Shown here piece after piece: positions 1 through 11,493 of a stretch of 64,000 bases of DNA. How positions within the stretch are numbered: position 1 is the first letter of the stretch; every line of letters begins with the position of its first letter. A program made the position numbers and the translations under genes. The stretch lies in the NCBI RefSeq assembly GCF_021462225.1, contig NC_061795.1, positions 51,395,380 through 51,459,379 of the forward strand. The letters are read 5' to 3'. The DNA is from Girardinichthys multiradiatus. Its lineage: Eukaryota > Chordata > Actinopteri > Cyprinodontiformes > Goodeidae. The notes under the pieces are model-generated. The model was not told the DNA's origin. It saw only the letters and a list, made by a program, of their open reading frames with translations, and did no database searches.

Positions 1-58
1 TTGGGGAGAGGGACCTAATCCCTGGCTGGAGGTTATATTTAAAGTCTGGAATGAAATA

Positions 59-1667
59 CAGGTCCTTCTCAAAATATTAGCATATTGTGATAAAGTTCAT
101 TATTTTCCATAATGTCATGATGAAAATGTAACATTCATATATTTTAGATTCATTGCACACTAACTGAAATATTTCAGGTCTTTTATTGTCTTAATACGGA
201 TGATTTTGGCATACAGCTCATGAAAACCCAAAATTCCTATCTCACAAAATTAGCATATCATTAAAAGGGTCTCTAAACGAGCTATGAACCTAATCATCTG
301 AATCAACGAGTTAACTCTAAACACCTGCAAAAGATTCCTGAGGCCTTTAAAACTCCCAGCCTGGTTCATCACTCAAAACCCCAATCATGGGTAAGACTGC
401 CGACCTGACTGCTGTCCAGAAGGCCACTATTGACACCCTCAAGCAAGAGGGTAAGACACAGAAAGACATTTCTGAACGAATAGGCTGTTCCCAGAGTGCT
501 GTATCAAGGCACCTCAGTGGGAAGTCTGTGGGAAGGAAAAAGTGTGGCAGAAAACGCTGCACAACGAGAAGAGGTGACCGGACCCTGAGGAAGATTGTGG
601 AGAAGGCCGATTCCAGACCTTGGGGGACCTGCGGAAGTAGTGGACTGAGTCTGGAGTAGAAACATCCAGAACCACCGTGCACAGGCGTGTGCAGGAAATG
701 GGCTACAGGTGCCGCATTCCCCAGGTCAAGCCACTTTTGAACCAGAAACAGCGGCAGAAGCGCCTGACCTGGGCTACAGAGAAGCAGCACTGGACTGTTG
801 CTCAGTGGTCCAAAGTACTTTTTTCGGATGAAAGCAAATTCTGCATGTCATTCGGAAATCAAGGTGCCAGAGTCTGGAGGAAGACTGGGGAGAAGGAAAT
901 GCCAAAATGCCAGAAGTCCAGTGTCAAGTACCCACAGTCAGTGATGGTCTGGGGTGCCGTGTCAGCTGCTGGTGTTGGTCCACTGTGTTTTATCAAGGGC
1001 AGGGTCAATGCAGCTAGCTATCAGGAGATTTTGGAGCACTTCATGCTTCCATCTGCTGAAAAGCTTTATGGAGATGAAGATTTCATTTTTCAGCACGACC
1101 TGGCACCTGCTCACAGTGCCAAAACCACTGGTAAATGGTTTACTGACCATGGTATCACTGTGCTCAATTGGCCTGCCAACTCTCCTGACCTGAACCCCAT
1201 AGAGAATCTGTGGGATATTGTGAAGAGAACGTTGAGAGACTCAAGACCCAACAATCTGGATGAGCTAAAGGCCGCTATCGAAGCATCCTGGGCCTCCATA
1301 AGACCTCAGCAGTGCCACAGGCTGATTGCCTCCATGCCACGCCGCATTGAAGCAGTCATTTCTGCAAAAGGATTCCCGACCAAGTATTGAGTTCATAACT
1401 GTACATGATTATTTGAAGGTTGATATTTTTTGTATTAAAAACACTTTTCTTTTATTGGTCGGATGAAATATGCTAATTTTGTGAGATAGGAATTTTGGGT
1501 TTTCATGAGCTGTATGCCAAAATCATCCGTATTAAGACAATAAAAGACCTGAAATATTTCAGTTAGTGTGCAATGAATCTAAAATATATGAATGTTAAAT
1601 TTTCATCATTACATTATGGAAAATAATGAACTTTATTACAATATGCTAATATTTTGAGAAGGACCTG
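59..1667 (+). mobile_element. Tc1-like DNA transposon, family A copy 1
   Basis: A 1609-bp element bounded by TA target duplications at 57-58 and 1668-1669. It has long inverted terminal repeats of about 200 bp (59-258 and 1469-1667) starting CAGGTCCTTCTCAAAATATT. A second copy lies at 9882-11491 in the opposite orientation and is one base longer. Ends, TA duplication and the DD34E transposase are those of the Tc1/mariner superfamily. The coding region inside is broken, so this copy is non-autonomous. Confidence 0.95.
387..1390 (+). pseudogene. Tc1-like transposase, frameshifted (family A copy 1)
   Basis: This is a decayed version of the 334-residue transposase encoded intact at 10159-11163. 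The N-terminal helix-turn-helix region reads from the ATG at 387. One G is missing near 606 compared with the intact copy, which shifts the frame, and a CAG codon has become TAG at 638-640. The original frame resumes and continues to the stop at 1390, with all three catalytic positions still visible (FSDES, QHD, and the E in NPIENLWD). The product would have cut and pasted the element at TA sites. It cannot make full-length protein now. The retained VMVWG motif differs from the intact copy, which has R in place of W. Confidence 0.93.
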
Positions 1668-1669
1668 TA

Positions 1670-2880
1670 GTTACAGAGAACAATTTGACATTCAGCAGTA
1701 AACTTATACAATGGCTTGGATATGACAGATTTTCACCCCAGTAAAATAGATAACAAATTTAGAAGCTGGGACTATGATCCCATGTGGTGGAAATGATTAG
1801 AAAATAAAAAAAGGTTGAAAGAAATTAATAGAAATTAAAGAGCAGTTTGTCTGTCTGTCATCGGATCCAAAACATAAACATGGGTCTGTTGGTTTGCCTT
1901 ATTTAGAAAACACATGCAGTTTACATGTGTTTTGGGGGTTGAGTGATTTTAGTTTTTTTGTCTATAACGGAGACTGTAACATTTGCCAAGTTGTTGTTCC
2001 TAACATTTTTCATTGTCAAATGTCAATATTCCTAAATTTTATTTTAAAAAAGTAGCTGCAACCTGTGCTGGGGGGCCAAATATGAACCATTCTTTAACTG
2101 TGGCCAGGGGACGAACAAAGTCACTTCAGGGGCTGCAAATGGCCCTCGGGCCGCACTTTGGTCACCATTGTTTTAAACAAATTCACTGTTCTTCACTCTT
2201 CTATTTTACTCATTTTCTACCTGCTGATTTGTGAGGTGCTATTCACCGTCTATTCATAAGGATCTGGTTACTGTAGTTTGTCGTCATTCACACATTTTCC
2301 TGAGAATGATGAAACACGCTGAAACTCGTCAAATAATGAAGAAATACAAACATTTCTTCAGTGGAAACAGGAATATTTGTATTCATCAGTTAACTGGATG
2401 AAAGATCATGATTTAAATATGTATATACCATTTATAACTTTATTATCCGGATTCATTCACTCATCAGAGTAGCCGGGCCACATGGACGTTACACTAACCT
2501 GTGTTCACTTGACCTTCAACCCTTTCAGTAATTATGTGTTGGTGTGTGTAACATCCTTTTAAAAGTGTTCTGTATACGATTTGCTCGGCTCAGATGTCAG
2601 ACAAAATTCTGAAGTTACCAGATTCTGTTTGCACAGTGCCCCTCCCCCATCTGTTGCTGCGCACTGCCACTAAGCTGGTTAAGAGTCATAAGAGTCTTAA
2701 TATGTGATGTTAGCAGATATCTGTTCTAAATGAAACTAATTAATTTGTTACATGTTTTACTCCAGGTTATCATAGTGAGAGGCTCTTATACTGGGGAATG
2801 TCTACACAGGAACTAAGCAGTTATATGAATATAATAAAATATTAGTGATGATCATTTAGCATGTTTAAAGGTCATAGAAC
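1670..2880. other. No gene recognised, AT-rich intergenic DNA
   Basis: I see no coding exon, RNA gene or clear repeat. The only moderately long open frame (2013-2234) has no recognisable composition or splice context. Confidence 0.5.
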
Positions 2881-2883
2881 ACT

Positions 2884-3290
2884 CATGTCCAGTTGCCTTC
2901 AACTACCTTTACCTGGATGATTAAGGACCTACACCAGCTGGTGCATCACCCTTTGGGAAGGATTCCTCCGGAGTGGTCCAGGAGGATGAGAGGATCTCAT
3001 AAAGCTTGAAGATTGCAGGTACCACCTTCCTTCCAAGCAAGTTTCAGGTCAGTTCACACCTACCTTCATGTGACCAGGGTAGCAAGCCAAAGAGGTCAAG
3101 AATGACAACAACATGCGAAGGATGAACAGCACAGATCTGCATGGATCTTAAAATCCTGGCTAAGCCCCACTAAGAACTCAGAACTGAAGAAGACCTCTTG
3201 GAGAGATTGAAACATCTTCAAGAATTACAAGAAGGCCAGTTGCTTTGATTCAGTTGTTTCAACTCCCTTCACCTGGATGAACCTGCAGCA
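2884..3290. repeat. Degenerate interspersed repeat
   Basis: Two related blocks occur here, at about 2890-2922 and 3237-3285. Each has CCAGTTGC, then CAACT, then ACCTGGATGA. The DNA between them has no coding potential. The arrangement suggests a fragment of a dispersed fish repeat. The family is not identified and the boundaries are approximate. Confidence 0.35.
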
Positions 3291-3455
3291 TCATTCCTGC
3301 TCAAATGATCTTTATTTTTTTTTGTAAAGAACAAAGTTACAAACCGCTGACTCTTCATCAGCAGGACACATTCATTAAAAGCATCATAACCAAGAACCAC
3401 TTCAGTCTGTGACAGCATGTTCTTGATGGGTTCCAGGTTCTGTCCCACAGGTCTC

Positions 3456-3606
3456 CTGGATGCCAGTCTCAGGTCTCCAGGATGCCAGTCTCAGGTCTCC
3501 AGGATGCCAGTCTCAGGTCTCCAGGATGCCAGTCTCAGGTCTCCAGGATGCCAGTCTCAGGTCTCCAGGATGCCAGTCTCAGGTCTCCAGGATGCCAGTC
3601 TCAGGT
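3456..3606. repeat. 22-bp minisatellite, about seven copies
   Basis: Seven nearly perfect direct copies of a 22-bp unit containing GGATGCCAGTCTCAGGTCT lie head to tail without spacers. The array runs up to the stop codon of the minus-strand steep1 gene, so it forms the start of that gene's 3' untranslated region if transcribed. A 22-bp period shifts the reading frame from copy to copy. Confidence 0.95.
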
Positions 3607-4420
<814 letters not shown>

Positions 4421-4429
4421 CAGCATCCT

Positions 4430-5440
4430 GTCTTTGGTTCCGCAGAGGTTTGAAAATGTTGTTTTTGGAGGTGAAACCAAACAGTTCAAATCTTTTCATC
4501 TGTTGTTGGTTTAATAAAAAGTGGACCTGCTTTAAATTTGCTATTAAAAAACGTACACTTTTCAAACATAGATTTTTAAAGAGCTGGCAGCTGTACACAC
4601 AAAATATAAGGTATTTTCAGCAAAAATATCTTTTTACAATTATAACATCCATTCATTTTCTATTCCTTCTTATTCCAACAGGATCCTATCAAAGCTTGCT
4701 TACACAAGTTAAAATGACAGTTTAGATCCTCTCCATTTAACCTCCTAACAATACAAGTTTGAATAATTCTATAATGTTGTTACCCAGTTCAAATCCGTCT
4801 CTTTTTCCATCTCTCCGTAGAAGTGGCACAAATCTTCTAAGTCATCTGATAAGAAGAAATGTGAAGTATAAAAATATAGCTATATATACAGTTTTTCTTG
4901 TTTTTGCAGATTCACTCTGCAAATCTTTTGTGATTCAAAGTTTGTTTGTCTGTGGAGTTCAGTGAGTTGCTTCAAGATGCAGATCTGGTTTCTATCTGGT
5001 TTCTATTAAACAGGATGTGGTAAACACAAACACAATTTATTCAGGAGCTGTCTATGAGAATGTACCACGTTTGGACATAATTAGTGATAAAAGTAGCATT
5101 ATGAAGTTTAATAACTACAGAAAATATAATGGTTGTATTTATTTATTTGTGGAAAAAGATGAAAAATGTTCTTAAACAAATGTTATTGCAGACCTTATTG
5201 TCAATGCAGTTATTTTTGGCTAAGTATTCCTATCTTTGTAGCAACAACTGCAAACAATTGTAATCGTGATAACAATTAATGCAAACTTTAAAATTAGAAA
5301 CTTTTGGTAGAAAAATGTTAGATTTCTCACCACTGTTAAGGAGAAGTTTTACAGCAATGTCAAACCTGAGGCTGTTAACCACCTCTGTGGAAACAGGGAA
5401 ATCCACAACCTCTTTTGCAAGGAGTCTTTCTGCAAACTGA
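4430..5440. other. No gene recognised
   Basis: AT-rich DNA with scattered short open frames only. I find no exon with splice signals and no repeat with clear ends. Confidence 0.5.
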
Positions 5441-5454
5441 CATATAAAGCTTTA

Positions 5455-6522
5455 TTTAATGGCTTTAAATAAATAACAAAGTTTAAATGTTTCAAAATAT
5501 ACATCATAATCATACATTGTGTGAAAATTTGTATGGATCTTCAATGCAAATACTCCACATGATGTACTGTCCTGTTGTTTGGGATGTTTGACAGTATCAC
5601 ATGTCCACCATGACACACTGCATCCCTTCTTCCTCATAAATGCCCTGTTAATATAAGTATATTAATAAGAAGAACCGTCATCTGAATTTAAGTTAACGTT
5701 TCATATCTACCCATAGCTTGAGATTTGCAAACATTTCTGGATGTCTTGCTTTGACTCCCCCAGTGGATCCAAGAACAAAGATCTTTTGTCTTGTGGGTAG
5801 ATCACCTAATAAGTCTGCAATCAACAGTCTTCATGTTGTTTTTGCTTATGACATAACTATTATATAAGATATTTTTAAAATATAAAAACAAATTCTTACC
5901 ACTAATGTCCAGTGGTTGTGACGATTATTAATTCCCAGAATTACTTCATAATCCATTGGGTTCATCTGTGGTTTTAAAAAAGCAGTAAACATGTTTTGAT
6001 GTCAGCAACCAAAAATATATTTAGTTATACAAACAATGTACAAAGATTAGAATTTGCTCTAAGTGCTACAGCAAAACCTGGTAATATATATTCAAGAATA
6101 AATATCACAACCAATAACATATTATCTTATCATTGATTCAAAACTGTTATTACCACATAGAAAACTCACTCATAAACACATAGTAGAATGCATGAGATCT
6201 ACCTTTAATCTTGGACTTTTTCCTGCCACATTGAGGTCATTGCAAATGAATCAATAAAAGCAGCCTGACCTGTATTCTGGATGTTGTAATCCTTCATGAT
6301 TATAGCAATAAATGCATTAATAGACTGCAAATGTATTAAAAGACCAAAGATTAGTTAAATACTGTAACAACTTTGAAATTTAAAAACAATATATTTGTTG
6401 TACCTCACTCTCCAGTTCCATATTAGGACCGATTTTACTTATATCAGAGTAAAACAACTTGTATGCATTCACTCTCGACAGAAGGACATGGATGTCTTTT
6501 CCCGTGAAAGCATCATGCACAT
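5455..6522 (-). pseudogene. Ulp1/C48-type cysteine protease gene, decayed, at least five exons
   Basis: Five exon-like blocks read on the minus strand: 6404-6522, 6206-6324, 5900-5965, 5711-5814 and about 5455-5644. Most are bounded by AG/GT signals. Translations give SINAFIAIIM (the INAF motif of Ulp1 proteases), NNRHNHWTLV (catalytic His), KIFVLGSTGG (where the catalytic Asp is expected) and KQQDSTSCGVFAL (catalytic Cys). Ulp1 enzymes cleave SUMO-like modifiers or occur as domains in some transposons. The first two exons join in phase. One base is then missing near WQ/GKSPRLK in the second exon, which brings a premature stop, and the phases of exons three to five do not join cleanly. The Asp position reads Gly. 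It is probably a pseudogene, perhaps transposon-derived. Confidence 0.7.
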
Positions 6523-6857
6523 CTAATGATGAGGAAGGGGTAGGGGGTAGAGAAAGACAAAACAAAAGTTAAAGATAAGTTCAGTTATCATGACACCTAT
6601 TTCCTGTAATTAAAAAAAAATACTGTTTATGTTATCCACCATTCTGCAAATCAGATGACTGCAGTATGAGAAAGTAGAAACTTCACAGGACTTGTTGTCC
6701 ATGATGAGAGGAATAAACCCAGTGAAGGACTTGTTGAAAATATAATTTGTTCCTATGTTATAGAGGAGGAAATGATTATTTCAGCTGTCTGAAATATTCT
6801 GTTCCCCCCCATAATTATGGCAAATAAAGAGTAAATGCTTAAACATTCACAAGAATA

Positions 6858-6928
<71 letters not shown>

Positions 6929-6950
6929 TGTGTGTGTGTATGTGTGTGTG
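6858..6950. repeat. (GT)n microsatellite
   Basis: About 46 GT units, interrupted only by a few TATG variants. Confidence 0.97.
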
Positions 6951-7159
6951 ACCAGGTTCATTTTGTATTTATTTCTTTTTTCTAGGAGCTGTTGATTAAA
7001 AATGAAGTAACAACATTGACATGAATAGGTTTTGTCGTTTTACCGACAAATTGATCAGAAAAGCTGTGAAGATGGTCAGATCCGCCTCTCTGGCTGCAGT
7101 GCGCGCTCCCGACACAGAGGGAACAGAATATTTCAGGGGAACAGAATTTCGCACAACAC

Positions 7160-8185
7160 CGGGTTGGACCCCCTTTTACCTTCAGAACTGCCTTAATCCT
7201 TGGTGGCATAGATTCAACAAGGTACTGGAAACATTCCTCAGAGAGTTTGGTCCATATTGACATGATAGCGTCACACAGATGCTGCAGATTTGTCGGCTGC
7301 ATCCATGATGTGAATCTCCTGTTCCACCACATCCTAAAGGAGCTCTATTGGATTGAGATCTGGTGACTGGAGGCCATTTGAGTCCAGTGAACTCATTGTC
7401 ATGTTCAAGAAACCAGTCTGAGATGATTTGTACTTTATGACATGGCGCGTTATCCTGCTGGAAGTAACCATCAGAAGATGGGTCCACTGTGGTCATAAAG
7501 GGATGGACATGGTCAGCAACAATACTCAGGTAGGCTGTGGCGTTGACACAATGCTCAGTTGGTACCAAGGTGCCCAAAGTGTGCCAAGAAAATATCCTCC
7601 TCATCATTACACCACCACCACCAGCCTGAACCGTTGATACAAGGCAGGATGGATCCATGCTTTCATGATGTTGACACCAAATTCTGACCCGACCATCTGA
7701 ATGTCGCAGTAGAAATCAAGACTCATCAGACCAGGCAACGTTTTTCCAATCTTCTATTGTCCAGTTTTGGTGAGCCTGTGCCAATTGTAGCCTCAGTTTC
7801 CTCTTCGTAGCTGACAGGAGTGGCACCCGGTGTGGTCATCTGCTGCTGTAGCCCATCCACCTCAAGGTTCAACGTGTTGTTCAGAGATGCTCTTCTGCAT
7901 GCCTTGGTTATAATGAGTGGTTATTTGAGTTATTGTTGCCTTTCTATCAGCTCAAACCAGTCTGGCCATTCTTCTCTGACCTCTGGCATCAACAAGGCAT
8001 TTGTGTCCACAGAACTGCTGCTCACTGGATATTTTCTCTTTTTCGGATCATTCTCTGTAAACTCTAGAGATGGTAGTGCATGAAAATCCCAGTACATCAG
8101 CAGTTTCTGAAATACTCAGACCAGCCCGTCTGGCACCAACAACCATGCTACGTTCAAAGTCACTTAAATCACCTTTCTTCCTCAT
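7160..8185 (-). pseudogene. Tc1-like transposase, family C copy 1
   Basis: The frame starts MRKKGDLSDFERS at 8185. It has a helix-turn-helix region, SDESRFLL-type first catalytic motif, then GGGGVM, YFQQDNAPCHK (second Asp) and a C-terminal MPPRIKAVLKVKGGPTR. A TGA replaces the expected TGG in the segment VYRE(W)S. Two bases are missing just before the SPDLNPIEHLW motif, so that segment reads in the wrong frame. Both lesions are also present in the copy at 23719. The natural stop codon is lost at the truncation, and the frame runs on into flanking DNA. Confidence 0.88.
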
Positions 8186-8334
8186 TCTGATGCTCAGTTT
8201 GAACTGCAGCAGATCGTCTTGACCATGTCTACATGCCTAAATGCATTGAGTTGCTGCCATGTGATTGGCTGATTAGAAATCTGTGTTAACGAGCTGTTGG
8301 ACAGGTGTACCTAATAAAGTGGCCGGTGAGTGTG
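7160..8334 (-). mobile_element. Tc1-like transposon, family C copy 1, 3' truncated
   Basis: The 5' end sits at 8334 (reading CACACTCACCGGCCACTTTA on the minus strand) next to a TA at 8335-8336. The other end stops within the last codons of the transposase near 7160, and no second terminal repeat is present. A second copy begins at 23570 on the plus strand. Confidence 0.88.
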
Positions 8335-8336
8335 TA

Positions 8337-8354
8337 TATATATATATATATATA
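8337..8354. repeat. (TA)n run between two Tc1 elements
   Basis: A short TA dinucleotide tract separates family C copy 1 from family B. Tc1/mariner transposases insert at TA. Confidence 0.9.
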
Positions 8355-9867
8355 CACACTGCTGAAAAAAAATAAAGCGAACACTTAAACAACACAATAT
8401 AACTCCAAGTAAATCAAACTTCTGTGAAATCAAACTGTCCACTTAGGAAGCAACACTGATTGACAATCAATTTCACATCTTGTTGTTCAAATGGAAAAGA
8501 CAACAGGAGGAAATCTTTGGTGATTAGCAAGACACTCAATAAAGGAGTGGTTCTGCAGGTGGAGACCACAGACAACTTCTCAGTACTGATGCTTTCTGGC
8601 TGATGTTTTGGTCACTTTTGAATGTTGGTGGTGCTTTCACACTCGTGGTAGCATGAGACGGACTCTACAACCCACACAAGTGGCTCAGGTAGTGCAGCTC
8701 ATCCAGGATGGCACATCAATGTGAGCTGTGGCAAGAAGGTTTGCTGTGTCTGTCAGCGTAGTGTCCAGAACCTGGAGGAGGCCGTAGGAGGGCAACAACC
8801 CAGCAGCAGGACCACTACCTCCGCCTTTGTGCAAGGAGGAACAGGAGGAGCACTGCCAGAGCCCTGCAAAATGACCTCCAGCAGACCACAAATGTGCATG
8901 TGTCTGCACAAACGGTTAGAAACCGACTCCATGAGGATGGTATGAGGGCCTGACGTCCACAAATGGGGGTTGTGGTCACAGCCCAACACCATGCAGGACG
9001 CTTGGCATTAGCCAGAGAACACCAGGATTGACAAATTCACCACTGGTGCCCTGTGGTCTTCACAGATGAAAGCAGGTTCACACTGAGCACATGTGACAGA
9101 CGTGACAGAGTCTGGAGACACCGTGGAGAGAGATCTGCTGTCTCCAACATCCTTCAGCATGACCAGTTTGGCAGTGGGTCAGTAATGGTGGGGGGTGGCA
9201 TTTCTTTCCATGAGCTCGCCAGAGGTAACCTGACTGCCATTAGGTACTGAGATGAGATCTTCAGACCCCTTGTGAGACCATATGTTGGTCCTGGGTTCCT
9301 CCTAATGCAGGACAAGGCTAGACCTCATGTGGCTGGAGTGTGTCAGCAGTTCCTGCAAGATGAAGACATTGAAGCTATGGACTGGCCCGCCCGTTCCCCA
9401 GACCTGAATCTGATTGAGCACATCTGGGACATCATGTCTCGCTCCATCCACCAACGTCACGTTGCACCACAGACTGTCCAGGAGTTGGTGGATGCTTTAG
9501 TCCAGGTCTGGGAGGAGATCCCTCAGGAGACCATCCACCGTCTCATCAGGAGCATGTCCAGGTGTTGTAGGGAGGTCATACAGACACGTGGAGGTCACAC
9601 ACAATACTGAGCCTCATTTTGACTTGTTTTAAGGACATTACATCAAAGTTGGATCAGCCTCTAGTGTGTTTTTACACTTTAATTTTGTGTGTGACTCCAA
9701 TCCAGGCCTCCATTGGTTTATAAATTTGATTTCCATTGATGATTTTTGTGGGATTTTGTTGTCAGCACATTCAACTTTGTACAGAACAAAATATCTAATG
9801 AGAATATTTCATTCATTCAGATCTAGGATGTTATTTGAGTGTTCACTTTATTTGTTTGAGCAGTGTG
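8355..9867 (+). mobile_element. Tc1-like DNA transposon, family B
   Basis: A 1513-bp element flanked by TA at 8353-8354 and 9868-9869. The inverted ends read CACACTGCTGAAAAAAAATA on the left and TTTGTTTGAGCAGTGTG on the right. It contains one transposase gene in the same orientation, which is broken. Confidence 0.92.
8653..9610 (+). pseudogene. Tc1-like transposase, family B
   Basis: The N-terminus (MRRTLQPTQVAQVVQLIQDG) is followed by a helix-turn-helix piece, [19 protein letters not shown], but an in-frame TGA and frameshifts break this region. The catalytic half reads FTDESRFTL (first Asp) at about 9056. A TGA at 9248-9250, where a CGA arginine codon is expected, then stops it. Beyond that stop the frame stays open through LMQDKARPHVA (second Asp) and RSPDLNLIEHIWD (Glu) to GGHTQY and the natural stop at 9610. 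Several changes are CpG-type transitions, as expected in methylated dead copies. Confidence 0.9.
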
Positions 9868-9881
9868 TAAATATATATATA

Positions 9882-11491
9882 CAGGTCCTTCTCAAAATAT
9901 TAGCATATTGTGATAAAGTTCATTATTTTCCATAATGTCATGATGAAAATTTAACATTCATATATTTTAGATTCATTGCACACTAACTGAAATATTTCAG
10001 GTCTTTTATTATCTTAATACGGATGATTTTGGCATACAGCTCATGAAAACCCAAAATTCCTATCTCACAAAATTAGCATATTTCATCCGACCAATAAAAG
10101 AAAAGTGTTTTTAATACAAAAAACGTCAACCTTCAAATAATCATGAACATTTATGCACTCAATACTTGGTCGGGAATCCTTTTGCAGAAATGACTGCTTC
10201 AATGCGGCGTGGCATGGAGGCAATCAGCCTGTGGCACTGCTGAGGTCTTATGGAGGCCCAGGATGCTTCGATAGCGGCCTTTAGCTCATCCAGAGTGTTG
10301 GGTCTTGAGTCTCTCAACGTTCTCTTCACAATATCCCACAGATTCTCTATGGGGTTCAGGTCAGGAGAGTTGGCAGGCCAATTGAGCACAGTGATACCAT
10401 GGTCAGTAAACCATTTACCAGTGGTTTTGGCACTGTGAGCAGGTGCCAGGTCGTGCTGAAAAATGAAATCTTCATCTCCATAAAGCTTTTCAGCAGATGG
10501 AAGCATGAAGTGCTCCAAAATCTCCTGATAGCTAGCTGCATTGACCCTGCCCTTGATAAAACACAGTGGACCAACACCAGCAGCTGACACGGCACCCCGG
10601 ACCATCACTGACTGTGGGTACTTGACACTGGACTTCTGGCATTTTGGCATTTCCTTCTCCCCAGTCTTCCTCCAGACTCTGGCACCTTGATTTCCGAATG
10701 ACATGCAGAATTTGCTTTCATCCGAAAAAAGTACTTTGGACCACTGAGCAACAGTCCAGTGCTGCTTCTCTGTAGCCCAGGTCAGGCGCTTCTGCTGCTG
10801 TTTCTGGTTCAAAAGTGGCTTGACCTGGGGAATGCGGCACCTGTAGCCCATTTCCTGCACACGCCTGTGCACGGTGGTTCTGGATGTTTCTACTCCAGAC
10901 TCAGTCCACTGCTTCCGCAGGTCCCCCAAGGTCTGGAATCGGCCCTTCTCCACAATCTTCCTCAGGGTCCGGTCACCTCTTCTCATTGTGCAGCGTTTTC
11001 TGCCACACTTTTTCCTTCCCACAGACTTTCCACTGAGGTGCCTTGATACAGCACTCTGGGAACAGCCTATTCGTTCAGAAATGTCTTTCTGTGTCTTACC
11101 CTCTTGCTTGAGGGTGTCAATAGTGGCCTTCTGGACAGCAGTCAGGTCGGCAGTCTTACCCATGATTGGGGTTTTGAGTGATGAACCAGGCTGGGAGTTT
11201 TAAAGGCCTCAGGAATCTTTTGCAGGTGTTTAGAGTTAACTCGTTGATTCAGATGATTAGGTTCATAGCTCGTTTAGAGACCCTTTTAATGATATGCTAA
11301 TTTTGTGAGATAGGAATTTTGGGTTTTCATGAGCTGTATGCCAAAATCATCCGTATTAAGACAATAAAAGACCTGAAATATTTCAGTTAGTGTGCAATGA
11401 ATCTAAAATATATGAATGTTAAATTTTCATCATTACATTATGGAAAATAATGAACTTTATCACAGTATGCTAATATTTTGAGAAGGACCTG
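9882..11491 (-). mobile_element. Tc1-like DNA transposon, family A copy 2, coding-intact
   Basis: A 1610-bp element with TA at 9880-9881 and 11492-11493. Its long inverted repeats match the copy at 59-1667 base for base over most of their length. The left end lies 14 bp from the right end of family B. Confidence 0.96.
10159..11163 (-). CDS. Tc1-like transposase, uninterrupted 334 residues
   Basis: An open frame from ATG to stop with the whole Tc1 architecture. Residues 1-110 hold two helix-turn-helix DNA-binding regions (SERIGCSQSAVSRHL near 29-43 and the TVHRRVQEMG segment). The catalytic DD34E triad is D148 (FSDES), D238 (QHDLAP) and E273 (NPIENLWD), with 34 residues between the last two. 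The C-terminus GFPTKY is typical. The enzyme excises and reinserts its element at TA. The conserved VMVWG motif has R in place of W at residue 189, whereas the dead copy at 677-1390 keeps W, so activity may be impaired. Any transcription would start in the terminal repeat region. Confidence 0.93.
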   Translation of the reverse strand: MGKTADLTAVQKATIDTLKQEGKTQKDISERIGCSQSAVSRHLSGKSVGRKKCGRKRCTMRRGDRTLRKIVEKGRFQTLGDLRKQWTESGVETSRTTVHRRVQEMGYRCRIPQVKPLLNQKQQQKRLTWATEKQHWTVAQWSKVLFSDESKFCMSFGNQGARVWRKTGEKEMPKCQKSSVKYPQSVMVRGAVSAAGVGPLCFIKGRVNAASYQEILEHFMLPSAEKLYGDEDFIFQHDLAPAHSAKTTGKWFTDHGITVLNWPANSPDLNPIENLWDIVKRTLRDSRPNTLDELKAAIEASWASIRPQQCHRLIASMPRRIEAVISAKGFPTKY

Positions 11492-11493
11492 TA

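Noticed and set aside
2013..2234. Short frame after the first Tc1 element
   Set aside because: No homology, biased composition or signals. Chance open frame.
3456..3606. Possible CRISPR-like array (also 16189-16878)
   Set aside because: Units are contiguous 22-bp repeats with no unique spacers, in a eukaryotic genome.
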